DNA of 64,000 bases, from NCBI GenBank assembly GCA_964036275.1, contig OZ038434.1:9567060-9631059 (forward strand), read 5' to 3'. Of the stretch, positions 25,701 through 39,629 are shown piece after piece (within the stretch, counting starts at the first letter, position 1; the number at the start of each line of letters is the position of its first letter). This DNA is from Litoditis marina (taxonomy: Eukaryota; Nematoda; Chromadorea; Rhabditida; Rhabditidae). A program made the position numbers and the translations under genes. The notes beneath the pieces are model-generated. The model saw nothing but the letters and a program-made list of their open reading frames with translations. It ran no database searches and was not told the DNA's origin.

Positions 25701-28502
25701 GGTAGCGCACGCCCCGGTCACCTGTGAACAGCTAAAGGTATGTTTTCAATGTTTTTATAGAGGAGAAACGAACAACTTTGGACATATACACCAATTCGCT
25801 TATGAACAGTGACCCGGCACCCGGCGCCTTTTTAATGTTGTGAAATTTGAAGTTAATGTTGTTCCAGTTCAAACTCTTATTTACTTTTTTTTCATAAATA
25901 TTGACTGATTGATGATGGACTAGTGTTGGGAGTTGGGAGAGAGAAGATGCTGAACTTCGTATACTAGTGAAATTACTTCGATTTCAGATTTGGATGCAGA
26001 AACAGAAGGAGGAGGGTGAAAGTCTGGCTTGGATCGCGGAGAACACAAAACCATGTCCAGTGTGTAAGGTAAAATATGCGTCCGATGCTGTTTTATATTG
26101 ATTTAGAAGAATGTTGTGTACATGGATGAGTAACTTTCGATAGATAATGGTATTATATGCCGTTTTGGTAGGTTTTGATAACCGATTACGATGGCGTACG
26201 CTGTATCGCGAACTGTAAACTGCTGGGATAAACATGTTTCCCCGAACATGTATAATTGCCCCATGGTTACAGGTACCGATCGAGAGAAGCAGCGGATGTA
26301 ACTATATGCAGTGCCGGAATAATACGTGCAATTCGTTTTTCTGCTGGGCTTGTCTGCAGCGCCTGGAGCGGGATCATCAGCAGCACAACTGTCACCAGTG
26401 AGTTGAAACATTTCTCAGAACTCATTTTCTCAGTACCAAATGAGTAAACAATGCCGTGTGAGCAGAGGTGACCAAAAAGTTGACCGACCCTACCACCGGT
26501 ACGACCCCTCCCCCTTAAAAATTGCAAGTTCACCGAAAAATCAGAAATTCGTCTTCATAATTGCAAGAAATTCACCTAAATTGGCAACAAATCATCGTAA
26601 ATTCGGAATTTTTCGATCCCAGCGGGCCTTCACGACCCCCCCCCTCCCCCTAAAAATGTTGTGGTCACCCCTGCGTGTGAGCGAGAGAGAATCGACAGTA
26701 CTAGCACATTGTGAACACAGAGAAGAGTGTTGCATTCGTCAACAGAATTGTAATTAATCACGTTATCCTAATTCTCGCGGATGCTATTAGGGTCGACGGG
26801 GCAAGCTTGAATTCTGCGTCAATAGGTTAAATAAGCTGGTAGTGTGGTAGTTCCAATGTTTTATCCGTGTTCTCTATTCATTTCACAATATGGCTGATAG
26901 TATCTGCATGGACATAAAGAGCAACAGAGTGACACCTGGCCTTTTATTTATTAGTGATAAATTCAGATACATTGGTAATCCGAATAGTGGAAATCAGACT
27001 GAAGACTTGGAACGATATAAACATTACCACAACCGGTTCCAAACACATTCCGAAAGTCTGAATCTGGAGCAAGCGGTACGTTTTCAGAATCTTATCCAAA
27101 TACTCTGGAGAAAAAGTTCACATAACGCTAAAGATATTTTGTATAAAAATATGTTATATGTTTGAAGAACAACTGTTTCAAACAACTAAGCCTATTATTG
27201 AATATGAATTCCAAACTTATCGAGCGATCATGTGAGAACAGTTTGCTATTCTGTTCCACTCTCAGGCAGATGGAAAATTCACCATCACAAGTGGTAGTGA
27301 CAACCTTTTCTACTTTTCAGCTGAGATCCAAAGTGGCGGTTGTCACTCGCAGAATGACGCGTCTTTGTCAGCAGACAACTCTCAAGGTAGCGTTTTGTTT
27401 TTTTCTGTAATTCAAATTTTAATGACAGTTCGTCGTACCAATTAATCTCATATCATGTCTCTCGTTCTCTCCCTTTCTATCTATCTCCCTCCCTCTCTCT
27501 GCTCTCTCTCTCCCTCCCTCCCTCTCTCTGCTTTCTCTCTCTCTGCGCTCTCTCTCTCTCACTCTCTCTCTCTCTCTCTTGTTTTTTTTTGTTTCACGCA
27601 AGACAAATGGAGTTGACATTCGTTCCGGGCTCCTTGTATGTATGCTGTCGGAGTTGTTGTATATTTATTTGTCAGCTTGCCAAGCTCTCCGATGCTGTTC
27701 TCACTCTGCTGAAATGTCGACAAGTTCTCGCCTACACCTATCCTTTCACATATTTCGTCGCCAATGACATGAACAAGGCTATTCTGGAGGACAACCTGAA
27801 GGTAGTTACTTTATATGTATCCTACTGATAGTTATTGATTATTGTTCAGGCCGGTAGCGGTGGCCGGCAATTTCACATTTTGGCAATAAGATTAGTGATT
27901 TTTTTGAATGGATAAACTTGGATCATTGAACAATGAACATTGAATCATCTTGATCGGATTTCGAACCGCCAACTACTTGATGCTTTCATTCCTACTGGAT
28001 AGTAGGGTTTAGCAACTACTCTTTCATTGTATATTTCTCGGCATTCCGGCTATTAGTATGGTTTTTAGATTTTTATTTATTATATATTTAGATACGTTTA
28101 AGAAAAAATTCATGCCGATTAAATTTAAGGATTTGGAAGCGGCCACAGAGCAACTTTCTGCCATTATTGATCATGACGTGGTCGCTGTCACTGAAGAGAA
28201 TTTCAATAATGTTCTCATCAAGGTAAGATTTGCTGTTTTCAATATATTCCTTGTTCCCTACCGATCTCAATATGGGTATAATTTCATGTTTAGACGTTGT
28301 GCCAAATTCAAATATTGCAGAGTTGAGTTTTTTACAGTTTGAAGCAGGTGGTAGGTCGTGGTGTATGGTCTTCCACCTGACATGCTCTATAAAAGTTGTA
28401 CATCATTCTTTGAGCCTATTTCAGCTTTGTGAGAAAACAAAGTATGTGGATTCTCGCCGCCAGGTCCTCCTGAAACACTGCAGTGAGATCGTCGAGGGCT
28501 AG
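22749..28502 (+). CDS. Ariadne-1-like RBR E3 ubiquitin-protein ligase
   Basis: RBR ligases take ubiquitin from an E2 onto a cysteine of the Rcat (RING2) domain and then onto substrate. The exons are 22749-22865, 23311-23447, 23733-23821, 24074-24171, 24574-24645, 25083-25208, 25633-25737, 25988-26068, 26273-26397, 26955-27075, 27321-27386, 27603-27635, 27676-27801, 28130-28222 and 28425-28502 (about 488 aa, close to invertebrate Ariadne-1 and shorter than human ARIH1). The features in order are an acidic N-terminus (SSSDDDIICYDDSESD), a UBA-like helix region (LLLKYYKWDKAKLLDE), RING1 (ECDICF, CGHTACKDCW), the IBR (YCKCSNSFCSSCG), the linker WIAENTKPCPVCK, and Rcat with IERSSGCNYMQC, where the Cys in SGCNYM fits the catalytic Cys of ARIH1. 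The C-terminal Ariadne domain follows (CRQVLAYTYPFTYFV, DLEAATEQLS, YVDSRRQVLLKHC). The acceptor of the exon at 28130 is weak and the 33-base exon at 27603 is tentative. Confidence 0.92.
27457..27580 (+). repeat. (CT)n microsatellite upstream of a 33-base Ariadne exon
   Basis: About 120 bases of almost pure CT, CCT and TCTG units end some 20 bases before the acceptor of the exon at 27603. The open frames across it are artefacts. Confidence 0.85.
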
Positions 28503-29454
28503 TTGTAGGCTATTCGGGTAGATATGCTCTTTCTGCAGTTGTATATATTGCGTACTGGTATCCAATTTTGGTCCACATGCTCATTTTGATCTTATGTACA
28601 CAGTAACTAATTGATCATTTTGTGTCTGTTTCTCGAAATATCTCAGGAATGCTTTTCAATGAGTGCTATATTGCATGATCTTCATTCTACTTTTTAATTT
28701 TCTTGGTTCAACTTACCTCTATTGAAAAATCTAATAATAAGTGGTGTCCCTGCATTTTTTTTAATTTTTCACTTTATTATTCTGTTATTTTGTGATTCTG
28801 CAAATTTCATTTTCCTACGAGTCGTATTGGAGCGAGGTGTCGCGTTATATGTCATGATGTGGGTTAAATGTGCCGTTCCATTATGTATTATGGGTGAAAT
28901 TAGATCATGTCCTAGTTGTTGTTCACTTGTTGACTCTGAAATGTTTTGTTTTTGTTTCAAATGAAGTTTTCTATTTACCGACGTATAAATTTGAGAAAAT
29001 ATGTATATGGCCAACACATGTTTGTAGAAGCTCTTCGTCTAGAACGAGAAGTTCGCATTATCAGATTTGTAACTTACTGTTCCGACCAAACAGCAAACCA
29101 CGGTCAATTACACATGCAACCACAGGTTGCATGTCTACGAAACCATTGGTTGCTTTCAACTGCAACCTGGTTGCGTGTGTAAACCGCCGCAAACTACAAT
29201 TCTCAGAAACTCGTTTATTCCACCCGGAACTTTGCTAGGGTAACCAATAATAATAGGGTTCCTGGGTAACCCACTCAGTTATGTGGTTAACTGGTTACGT
29301 AAAACCCGGTTACCTGGCTTGGTTAACGAAATATCTGATTCCTTGTGGAGACTACGATACGGAACTGGTTCAAATAAGGAAGTTTTGAAAAAGAACAGGA
29401 AATTAGACTGAATCACAAAAAGAAGGTATACTGATGTAGGTATCTGCGGAAAAC

Positions 29455-29533
29455 TATTTCACTTGGTTAGCACCGTATGAGATTCGAACCCTCGAGCAAT
29501 CTGTTCTGAAACAGCTGTCTTACCAATGCGCCA
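29455..29533 (-). other. tRNA-like sequence, probable SINE or tRNA pseudogene
   Basis: The minus strand reads ATGGCGCATTGGTAAGACA (A-box region), then CTGTTTCAGAACAG (anticodon-arm-like hairpin with an abnormal loop), then GGGTTCGAATCTC (B box). The order and spacing are those of a tRNA, but the anticodon loop is not a normal 7-base loop and the acceptor stem is poor, so a functional tRNA is unlikely. Confidence 0.5.
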
Positions 29534-29803
29534 TCTGCGTGTTGGGAGTGAGCGGAGTAGATCCTCCTTCTATGAGGACCTGCGCTCTTCACCCTGGAAT
29601 CCCCCCGGATTTACCCCGCATGCGCCGCGGACTTACCTCGGAGTTAGCACTGCTACGGATCTATCCGAGGAAACCAGATTCTTTTTCGAGTTACGTGAGT
29701 TTTCTTGCAACACCAATAAGTTTAAGCTTTATTTTCTCATATTCCGAAAAATCGTACTTTCATCGAAGGAATGACATAGAATAGAATAGAATAGAATAGA
29801 ATG

Positions 29804-29809
29804 TTTATT
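29804..29809 (-). promoter_or_regulatory. Poly(A) signal AATAAA of IFT80
   Basis: The minus strand reads AATAAA about 95 bases after the IFT80 stop codon, a normal distance for a compact 3'UTR. Confidence 0.7.
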
Positions 29810-29901
29810 CGCGATTGAACACGTGTCTTTCCTCATTGGTATATGTGGCACTACAAACTATGACCTGATATGAGCTGCGAGTTTGTCTGTTGGGAGCAAT
29901 A

Positions 29902-32900
29902 TCATGCTTCCTCTTCTGCCATTAGCTCGCGAATGTGCTCCCAATCGATCTCCACCTGGAAAATCGACCATTGTCAATAACTGAGTTGTAGTTTGATCAG
30001 CACACACAGCAGAAGTTTCGAATTTGGAAGGAAAAGCAATGCGACTAAACTCAAATTCGCGAATGCGATCACTGTTCGCACCATTTCACCCTCACCTCTC
30101 CCATGTGTTTCAGGAAATGAGCATCCGATTCCTTCTTGTTCATCTGCTCCAAGTATCGTTGACGGTAGCCAATGACGATCTCCAGATACTTCTTCTGCTT
30201 CAGCGCCAAGTCCAATGCCCTATCATATAGGCTAATATCATATAGGATAATATGACGTATTGATATATTATATCAATACGTTTAGTCACCAAAATCAAGT
30301 TAAACACAGCAGAACTCAGAAAGGTGCAATAAAACAATGAACGATTCTTTATCAGTATGCTAAGTTCACGTGACTACTCAGTTGACTTATTGACATCGTG
30401 CCAGTTTTATTTGATGACTATTCTTTATGAGTTTCATATATTCAACACCTTTTAACTGTTCGATTTGTCCTTAAAATTGTTGATCGATAAGGAAGTTTGG
30501 AATTTGAACTCTAGGCCTTTTGAAAGTGTTGAGTTGACGACTTTGTTCCCCTTCCAACATTTTTTAAATTCCGAGCCTGTGTTTAACAACTTACCATTCC
30601 TACAATACAATCATTTTTCTGCCATCTTGAATATCTGGTATACGTTCAAGTTTCACGTGAACTACAAGTGTTTCTCACCTCTTCCATCGAAACATCTTCA
30701 CATTGAGCATAACTGCCCGATAAATCTGTCCACTTCTCTCAAGAATTGCATCCGCATCCGATACCTGACAATATGTAAAACTGTAGAAACTCATTGTTTG
30801 TTGAATCATATTTGTAGTTTGATCAGAGAACACAGCAGCATTTCAGAAGTAAACCCGGATATTACGGTAGGGAAATTACACCTACAGGTACACACAATAC
30901 AATAATAAAACAAACCTTGCCTCCCAGAAGAATGAGCATCGCGTTTCGCACATCTTTGTTAGCGTGATTTCGCGCTTCTGCCAGGAACTGGACTTTTTCA
31001 CCCTGTAAAAAATGATTTAAACCTTCCAGTAACAATATAAATGAAGTTTCTAATCTCAATTGAATACTGCGAGACAGATTGTGCAAGATACTGTACTTGA
31101 GGTGTATTTAGTCCCCACATTGTGCGACCGGACTGCAATCTTGAAAAACTGATTATCGATTCAGAGTCCGGAATGCACATATTAATCGATTCTTGTATTT
31201 TTGTCTTTCAACCCAGGGGCTGGACGTAGGGATAATGGCCTTATGGAGAGTGACCAAGTCTTCGTTGTTGAGTGATCTGGATACACGCCAGGATTTACGA
31301 ACTTTTCGACCGAAAATCAATGAAATGAACTACCAACACAGTGGATAGGGTGATACATACAGTATATGTTTGTATTGAGAAAACTGTACTGGCACCTCAC
31401 CTCCTCTAACGCTCCATACGCAATTTCTGCCGCATAGAGATTTTTGCCCTGAACGGAAAGACCGGCTAAAACCGCCCACAACGCATCATCCTGAATGGAT
31501 AACAATCATGTGAAATATGACTCCCTGTATAATTGAACTGGTGCACATGATTGAGAGTGCTATTGCAAGCAGTTTAGAGGAGATTTCACGTTCCTAGTTG
31601 TAGATTGATCTCGATACACGCAAAAAACTACGTCAAACCGAAAAACGGCGGGATAAGACAAAACACGAGATAGCGCATAGTACCGTGAAAGCGTGCTTTG
31701 GCAAGAGCGAATCTATATAAGTGCCACGACGTGGTGGACACCCCATTATCAAATTCCGAAACAACACTTCTCATTACTATGACCCGCATAAGCTTCCACC
31801 AAACCTCTAAGCAGCGCTCGAATCGCTCAATTGATTCAGCCATTTGCTGTCTTTGTTTATGAAGTGTGCACCTTTATCTGACGACAGAGTCTTATGGCCT
31901 GATCCCATTTGCTGCTGTTCACATGCGCCAGAAGGGACTTGGCAAAGGGGGGAATGGTCACGGGAAGGAGGGATCCATCGGAACGACGCAACACCATTGA
32001 ATTACCCGTGAAACTGCAAATAAACATGAACAAATTATTCTCATAATTTGGATAATTAACTATCTTCACAATCAGCGGTTTCTTGAAAAATGAAATCTAG
32101 GTCAAGCTATATTTTCACGAATAAATCAGAAGAAAAGGTTACCAAAGCTATATAGTTTTTCTTAGAAGCAGTTCTACATGCTGAGATATATACACCAATT
32201 ATGGAAGTTATAAAGCCATATGAGAAAACTTCTAGCTTGCGTGCAATATAGTTATAAATTGCCTACTTGAGGAGATAGGGAAATTTCCCCAGATTTCCCA
32301 CAGTTTTCTCGATGACCGCCTGTTGTAGCAACGATCTGTCTGTGAATACTATGGACGGGGCAGGCCAGACCACTGAAAGTATACTAGAGTTAGTTTATTG
32401 TTGATTTGTTGTTACTCTCATTTTGGACTCCAAGCTTGTTAGATTACAGATTTTAGCCTCCTCAATCCAACTTGAACATGTAAGGTTTGCCACATAAAAT
32501 ACAACTGGCAACGTTTCTTTGTCAGAACTCGTGATTACTTAGCCATTCGAATCAACCCGTGTAAAGGGACGAAAGAACAGAAAGGCGACAAACCTAAATT
32601 GTTTTATTTCACGTGTATCTCACAGAACGTTATTCCAAAACCTGTTTTTTATTGCCATCGTAAGAACGTGAGCAAAAGTAACATGTAAAATGCGTTATTG
32701 CATTTCTAAACCAGTTCATTGACACTAACGTTTTCCGAGATCAGAGATTTTGTCCAATTCACCCACCTAGCCGTCCGTCTGACACTCCAGCCAGCATATT
32801 TGTCACGTCGTTGAATATCAACTGTTCCACCAGGGATCCTGCAACAAAAACTCAACATTCTCTGAACTGATTGCTCGTTTTATAGGTTTGATTCCACAAA

Positions 32901-35900
32901 CGAGCCCTGAAAACGACCCGAGGAACATGAGGAACATCAGTCCAGTTCTCAATGAACAGCATCACGTTCACTTATAGGATTTCTTGTGTGAGTCAAAGTA
33001 CACGCGGGAATCTACATGTTTTACAGAAACTCTGTCATATTTATAATTAAGTTAGAGTTTCAATGTTTCATTGTGGAATTCGACGTAGGAATGGAAAGAG
33101 CTAAGTCTAACCTATTTTGGCGACTCTCTGTGTAGTTTGGAACGTCTTGACCATGGCCACAAAAACATTTGTATTCCGGTCCCGGAAGGCGACCATTCTC
33201 TCCAGAAGAGGACCACATTGACTCACCGCGATTTCGCTCACTTCTGTCTGAAATGAAAAAAATCTTTCGAGGTTTGACAACTGAAATACTCGAAACACCA
33301 TTGCCTACCCCAACTTTGCGAGAAGAAAAGTACCAGCTCCACTTTTCGCGGAAAATCCCGTCAACAACTTGTAGATGGAAGGTTATGTGTTTATTCAAAC
33401 GGTTGCTGGAAATAGACGGCTGAAACGGTACATGTCGCAGAACCGCTCTTTTTGTGGTTCATTTGCGTGGCGTTTTGGTCAGGTTTTGGAAGTTTTACTA
33501 TGTTTGTGGATCAGTTACCTCATGAGTAATAGATCCATCTCCTTGTACTTTGGAAGTGGTAGGATCGAATATATGAATGATTCTCGCGTCTCCACGATCT
33601 CTCAGGGCAATAGTGTCATTGGCGAGAGCAGTTGTTGAATCACCTCAAACATTGCTATGAAACCAGAACGATAAAACAGATTTTCCGCTTTTCATTCTGG
33701 TCTCCGAAAACCTTCGGGGTGGAGGCGAAGCTATATTATTCTACTCACGCTTTGACGTTTATTTTGTTCTAATAGTGCGGTTTCCCGTTATCAGTACATC
33801 TGACCACAACTTCCCAAGAGGTTTCAACTCAAATGTGGTTTTTCATGGAATTCGCTTGTTTTTGACCAACTTATTGCTCCTCCCCCCGTGCCCGGGGGTT
33901 TGACTTCACACAAATGACGACCATCGTAGTTGAAAATGTACAGTCCGGCACCGTCCGCAATCAAGAATATTCTGCAAGCATGTTGTTCACAATGATTTGA
34001 TCTTGACCACTTCGATTACTGCAGCGATTTTTCAGATAGTATAACAATAACATTTTTTTCAGTTTTTTGTAATAAGGGACATTTGGGACAAGAATGTTTG
34101 GAAATATGAGTAAGTCATTAAGAATAAAACTCACTTTTCGCACTGAATGATCATGGAGGGAGCCTTCTCTTTCAGCTCCGAAATCACCGGAGTGTTCCAA
34201 TTCTTCGAGCTGCAAAGAAGTAAAATGTAAGTATTTTTTGACCAACCACTTACATAATTTCATAGTGAAAAGTGAAGGCAGTAACACACATAGTATCCAT
34301 TTTTGACTGATGGATTTTTGAAAATGCTTCGGGCAAGACGTGAAAAGTCTACAAGTATCATTGACCAAACTACAACATTTATCATCTCTCATAGCCATTA
34401 ATTTGAATATACCTGAATATGTAAATCTGCGTGGTACTGACCACCACCAGATACTCATAACCAATCGATATTCTGGTTATTCTGTCTCTCGTCTCCAACT
34501 TCTCCTTTGCCACTTCACTGCTGACGTCACGAACTTCTACGATGTTTGGTTTTGTCTGCACGACTTCCAGGTTACGGTAGGTCACTCGTCTAAAACATCC
34601 CGTTTATCCACGACATTTATGAGCTAATTTGTGTATTTGGGATTATTTGTAAAATATCTGATTTTTATATGCCAAAAACAGCCACTGGTATGATGTGAGA
34701 GTGAAAAAAAGAGTTAAATATCAAGGTTTAACCACAAATGATTATCGAGTATACGGTATGTGGTGGTATTCTGTTTCATTGATTGAAAAGTTTCTGAAAA
34801 CTTATAATTTGAAACGCGTATTGCTTCAAACGTGAAAATTTACAAACCCTGTGCACGAACTCTGATATTTTTTTCAAGTGTTACGTGACTAATCCGTGTA
34901 ATGATTGTGTTTGTACAACTCACTTTTCTGTCAGATGTGCGTGTATCACGTGTCCTCCCGCACATCCGCCCACCAGCTGGGTTCCGTCGGGAGACCAACA
35001 CAGAGACAAAACTGAACCGGTTGATAACTTCTCCAGCGAGTGCGACCACTGAACGGAAATGAACACTCAAAAATCTGAGCGAATTTCTGACTTATATAAA
35101 CTATAAAGAAGTCGATGAAAAGGATACTAAAAGTGTTTTGATCAATCTTATTCATTTTTTTCGCCGGTCTCTCAACAAACAAACGTGTTCACTGATCTTG
35201 TTCGCAGTAACTCACCCCTGCCCGGTCACATAGTCTGAGAATATTGAATGATCCGACGGCGAATAGTTCCCCGTCGGGACTCCAGCTGATGGCAGTTACC
35301 GGGTAGTCGTGGGGGGAGGAGGAGAACAACTGACGACCGAACGAGTCCCACACCTAAACACAGGGATCATTCACTACCATCATAGACAAGATGCACGCAT
35401 ATCCGAGAACTCAGGTCAATTCTACTTTCAATAAATTATCCCGCTGATCTTTAGGACATGTTTCTTGTCACCTTGTCTTTCTCGACTTTCTATCAGTACT
35501 CAGTACACATGATTTGCATGTGAACATGTCATTTGGAACGTGAGCACTCCTATCGTTCACCTTAAACTAATAGCAGAGAGAATTGATTCACAACAGACTG
35601 TAGAAAACATTATGCCTCAACACTAAGCACTCAGCCAAATTCACATAAAGTAGGAAAACAGAATTCAACTCGATTTGAAATCGTGACATGAACCGGTGTG
35701 CCTTTCTTGTTTCTCCAGAAAACACACTCGAAAACGAAATGAGTAAACACTAACTAACTTTGAACTTGCAGTCCTCCCCTCCAGTAACTATGATATCAGC
35801 CAGAGGCGACCAGTCACAACTCAGCACCAATCCGTCGTGGGCTTTCCACTTTAGAGGAGAAACCTGAATATTACAGTCAATTGTACAAACGTTTTGGTTG

Positions 35901-38093
35901 AGTTTTGCTGTTTAGTATGGTTCAATGTTGTATCATATTATGGGATGTTCAATTTATAAATCTGAATATAAGACTAACAACAACTAAAAGAAATAGAAAA
36001 CTGCGTCCTGATAGTTTCATCATGTTTCAGTTCTATAGATTTGGTGTAGTGGTCGTGAATGAAAACGTGCAAAAAAACAACAAAAAAACGGTTGAAAATA
36101 AACTAGAAGAAAGCATTATTCGTACCTGAATCTTGAGCGATTTTATGTAGCAGGAATCTCCATTACAGTACATAATACGCGTTGAGTTGCCATCCCATGC
36201 CACACTGAAAATGTGGGTTACAAGTTTTCTTGAAAACGGAATATGAAACTATGTCAAATGTAATGTTGTAATGTATTGTCGCTCTTAGGTCCTCGACCTG
36301 TTAAAGGCATTGTACATTCCCAAACTTGAGAATTAGCTTTAGTCCGGTGGGCTTTACTTTACAGTAAGCACTGAGAAAAGATCAGACTAAAACGGTGCGT
36401 GTTGGTGAAATCTGGCGTGTTTGTAGTTTGGTAATCCATGAATTTGGGGGTGGCTCACAATATCTGATGTGAACTTAGATCAAGCTACAGCGCTGATATG
36501 AGCATCTCCTCAGCACACTATTGATAATAATCGGAAACAGAACAGCTTCTAAAATTAAAGTTCCAGCCACTTACAGCTAACTTACCAGTAGACAGCGCTG
36601 GGAAACTGTGCCAACACCGACCGAAGCATTCCGTTCCGAGACCACATTTTGACGGCGCCATCCTCGCCGCCTGAAAAATACCAGTATAAATGATAATAGT
36701 ATTTATAAAGATTAATGGTATTATAAAGTCTCCAGTCGTTATAAGGCAAAATATAATAGTTTATTGTACGCAGAACCCGTGACCTACCACATTAAAAGTA
36801 AAATTAGATGTGGCACTCCAATTTTGTGATTGGAGAGAGAATTGAGAGAGCAAAGAGTGAAGGTACGAGCGACGATAATAGAAAATACTAAGGTCATTAA
36901 CTAAAATACCAATAGGCTATTCACAGCCTGTATATTTATAATCGTGTTCAATCCTTCACTATTTCTTGGCTCAGCTATGGAACAGAATGAGGTATCGCAG
37001 CCGAACATTTATGCGTGCTCTGCTCTGAAACATCCGGGGAATTTTACTCTGTGAAGTACGCGAAGTACCAAAATCAGCGATGTGGAAAAAAGAATGTACA
37101 GTGAAAATTCAAGAAGAGGCAGATCAAAGAAGCAGTGAAATGAAACAACTGTGCACACATTCGTTTTACATACTTGTGAGTAGCCCAGTTCCATCATGAC
37201 TCCATCGACAGCATAACGTGGCCCCTCGGTGGGCGTCCGAGGACTTCTCTATCTTACCCAAACGGGTCATGATGTGAAGCTTACCTGAAATAAGGTTCGT
37301 AGGGAAACCTATTCACTAGTGAACTCGAAATCATATAGGTTTTTGGCACGAGATACTTTGAACATACTAAGTTTCTCTAAGTAGGAGTCATAACTGAAGT
37401 TTGTTACAGTGATTGACTGAGCAACGACACGGAACTTTTACCTTCATGGTTTCTATGTTTTTTTTTTGGTATTTTCCACCGTTTGTTCGAACAAACTGGC
37501 CAATTAAGTATTCTGATGTATCGAGTATCCGCCTAGTACCACTCTTACTTCTCGTGATTTACAACGTACCATCGCTGCTGCCTAGCGCAAATACATCGTT
37601 GTTTCCTTTTGAAACCCTCGGAAACCAGTGCATCGAAGTTGGAAATAGGGTACTGAAACTCATGTTTTCATGAATTCAATTCGAACCAAAACTGGAACTT
37701 TTTCGTACTAGTTTTTTGTCGAACATTGCACACCTAGAAATTCCAAGTGTTCTTTCTCCTCTGTATACACTAGGTTATTGAAGTCAAAATCGCAGAACTC
37801 AGATAACTCAATATCTCGTTGTTTTTTTTATATAAAACAGTATTGAAATATTGGTCTTCTGACATTTCCGAAACTCTAACTACTTGGAGACGAGGAACTT
37901 CCTACTCGAAAATGAACATGATAACTGACCCGGCCAGTTCGGCTAGCGAGGTGGCCTCCATGGTTGCGGTGTTCCATTTGAGCATCTTGTGATCATCTCC
38001 AATCGATATCATCTCCTCGCTACTCACCCAACCAACCCCACAGACAGACTCCGAATGACGCGTCGTGCGCGAATGAAGCACTTTCAGACGCAT
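29902..38093 (-). CDS. IFT80: Intraflagellar transport protein 80 (IFT-B complex, WD repeats)
   Basis: IFT80 is a peripheral subunit of the IFT-B complex that carries cargo along the ciliary axoneme. The 21 coding exons, in gene order on the minus strand, are 38093-37930, 37652-37570, 37284-37174, 36670-36586, 36204-36126, 35863-35759, 35353-35216, 35048-34924, 34589-34413, 34209-34135, 33971-33871, 33643-33519, 33247-33112, 32838-32767, 32372-32267, 32013-31872, 31490-31401, 31002-30916, 30764-30679, 30219-30096 and 29955-29902. All phases join and give 754 aa (human about 777). The start MRLKVLHS matches the human MRLKISLL start. WD-type repeats carry [28 protein letters not shown] and [14 protein letters not shown]. 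The C-terminal half ([27 protein letters not shown] [17 protein letters not shown]) follows the human protein in order. The donor of exon 11 was placed at AATAA|GTTGGT because this keeps the length equal to human; a GC donor nearby is the alternative. Confidence 0.95.
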
Positions 38094-38981
38094 CCTGAGT
38101 ATAGAACACAATGGAGATCTTCATGATTCCAGACATGACGTTTTACAATGTTGGATGTAACATAAATCAACTATTGAGGCCCGTAATATTTCAGCCGGAA
38201 TCTTCCTTTTACATTATAACAGGCCTTAAAATCGACACTTCATCATTGAACGTTTTCGAACAATACACTCTACACTGTGATAGAAAAAAGGGATGAATAA
38301 TTCTTCCAAATAATAGACGACTTCTCAAATGACGAACTGACAACTATCCGTGAACGAAAGACATAATGGTTATTGGTCATTTTCCTACCAAACGAAAAAG
38401 GTTCGCCATCGCGCGCTAAAATAGAGCTCTTGTTTTGCAGTACGCCATACTAAACTGTGGCGGTGGCATATCTTCAACGCAAAATATCTCGCCTCGCTGT
38501 GGACCTTTTCATTTGTTTTTTCTATATTTTCGGACTTTAAATAATTGATTATGGTCGACGGGAAAAAAGATTCAACTCATTGGGCTTGTTGAAGAGATAC
38601 CGCGCCTCTCATACTCATTATTTATCCGTTTACTATCCATGTTGTTTTCCACAACTAAGGTGTTTTCTTAGGAAAAATCGTATTATGCTCAATTTCAGCT
38701 CAACATAGAAATGTTTTTCTCGGAAATCCAAAAATAATTACATCCGATTGTTAATATAGGGTTCGCATTTCTCAAAGCAAAACTATACCGTGTTCTTTGC
38801 CTGAACCGCCTAATTCTAATTCTCTGGATTTTGTAGTTTGATCTTGTTGGCTTTTTTATTAAAATTCGTGAGTTACGAAGTTCGAGAGAAATGTTGCGAA
38901 ATGGGGTGTTGCGAATGTTATTTAGAAGAAAATAAGTTTATAAAGGCAGATTATGTTTGTCGAAGATGAAAATAGGCATAC

Positions 38982-38995
38982 ATCTCCATGGTAAC
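38982..38995 (+). promoter_or_regulatory. RFX X-box-like site upstream of IFT80
   Basis: ATCTCCATGGTAAC fits the X-box consensus GTHNYYATRRNAAC at 13 of 14 positions (first base A, not G). X-boxes bound by RFX factors control intraflagellar transport genes in nematodes and vertebrates. The site is nearly palindromic, so strand is not decisive. It lies about 890 bases before the IFT80 ATG, farther than is typical in nematodes, so an untranslated first exon or chance occurrence is possible. Confidence 0.45.
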
Positions 38996-39629
38996 GAGAA
39001 GCGCAGCTGTCGGAAGCGGGTTCAAATATGAAATACTGCTTGTAACGAGAACAGAGTCAAATAAGCAACAATCGCTCTAAGCAACAAGAGAAAAACTTTT
39101 TTCAACATGTATAAGTTTTATCAGTGCTATACTTTCAGAGTTTCCGTAATTAGTTTCGAAACTTACGTATTTGGTTGAATGATAATCTCACCCTGACAAG
39201 AACATTAGGACACACACTAGCTGGGGAAACAAGAACAGACTTTATGAATTCATGTATTATATTACAAACACTTGAGAAAGAATGTACGTAACAAGACTCC
39301 AGAAATAACAATATCTGAAAAAAGCTCACCAACAAAGATTAGAAACGAAAATAGTAGTAGGTAGTGTTGAAGCTGTCACGGCGTTCTCAACAACAGCTTT
39401 AACAAATAAGGAACTCACGTCCTCGATTTTAGACGCTCCGAAAATCATTCGCGTGAAAATAAGCGCGATACGCAGCGAAATAGTGCTCTGACCGTGCCGA
39501 ATTGTAGTGGGATACAGTGTCCCGCCACGAAAACTTTGTAGACGGAGCGCAATACAAGTTATATCGCAAAAATTACTGTAGGCGAGAATGTCGTGCTGTA
39601 GTTACAAGGCTGTGGTTAGTGGGCTAGAT

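Larger units (their letters stand above)
28503..29901. other. Convergent intergenic region between Ariadne and IFT80
   Basis: The 3' ends of the two genes face each other here. I see no coding exon. It holds a GCAACC/GGTTGC palindromic patch (29100-29190) and a degenerate GGTAACC-rich patch (29230-29335), both related to larger arrays further right. It also has a tRNA-like sequence, an (ATAGA)n microsatellite at 29775-29800 and the IFT80 poly(A) signal. Confidence 0.6.

Noticed and set aside
27419..27619. An Arg/Glu-rich open frame on the minus strand.
   Set aside because: It is the complement of the (CT)n tract.
33871..33920. A GC splice donor (CCCGG|GCACGG) for IFT80 exon 11.
   Set aside because: The GT donor 29 bases further on is in the required phase and gives the same length as human IFT80, so the GC donor is unnecessary.
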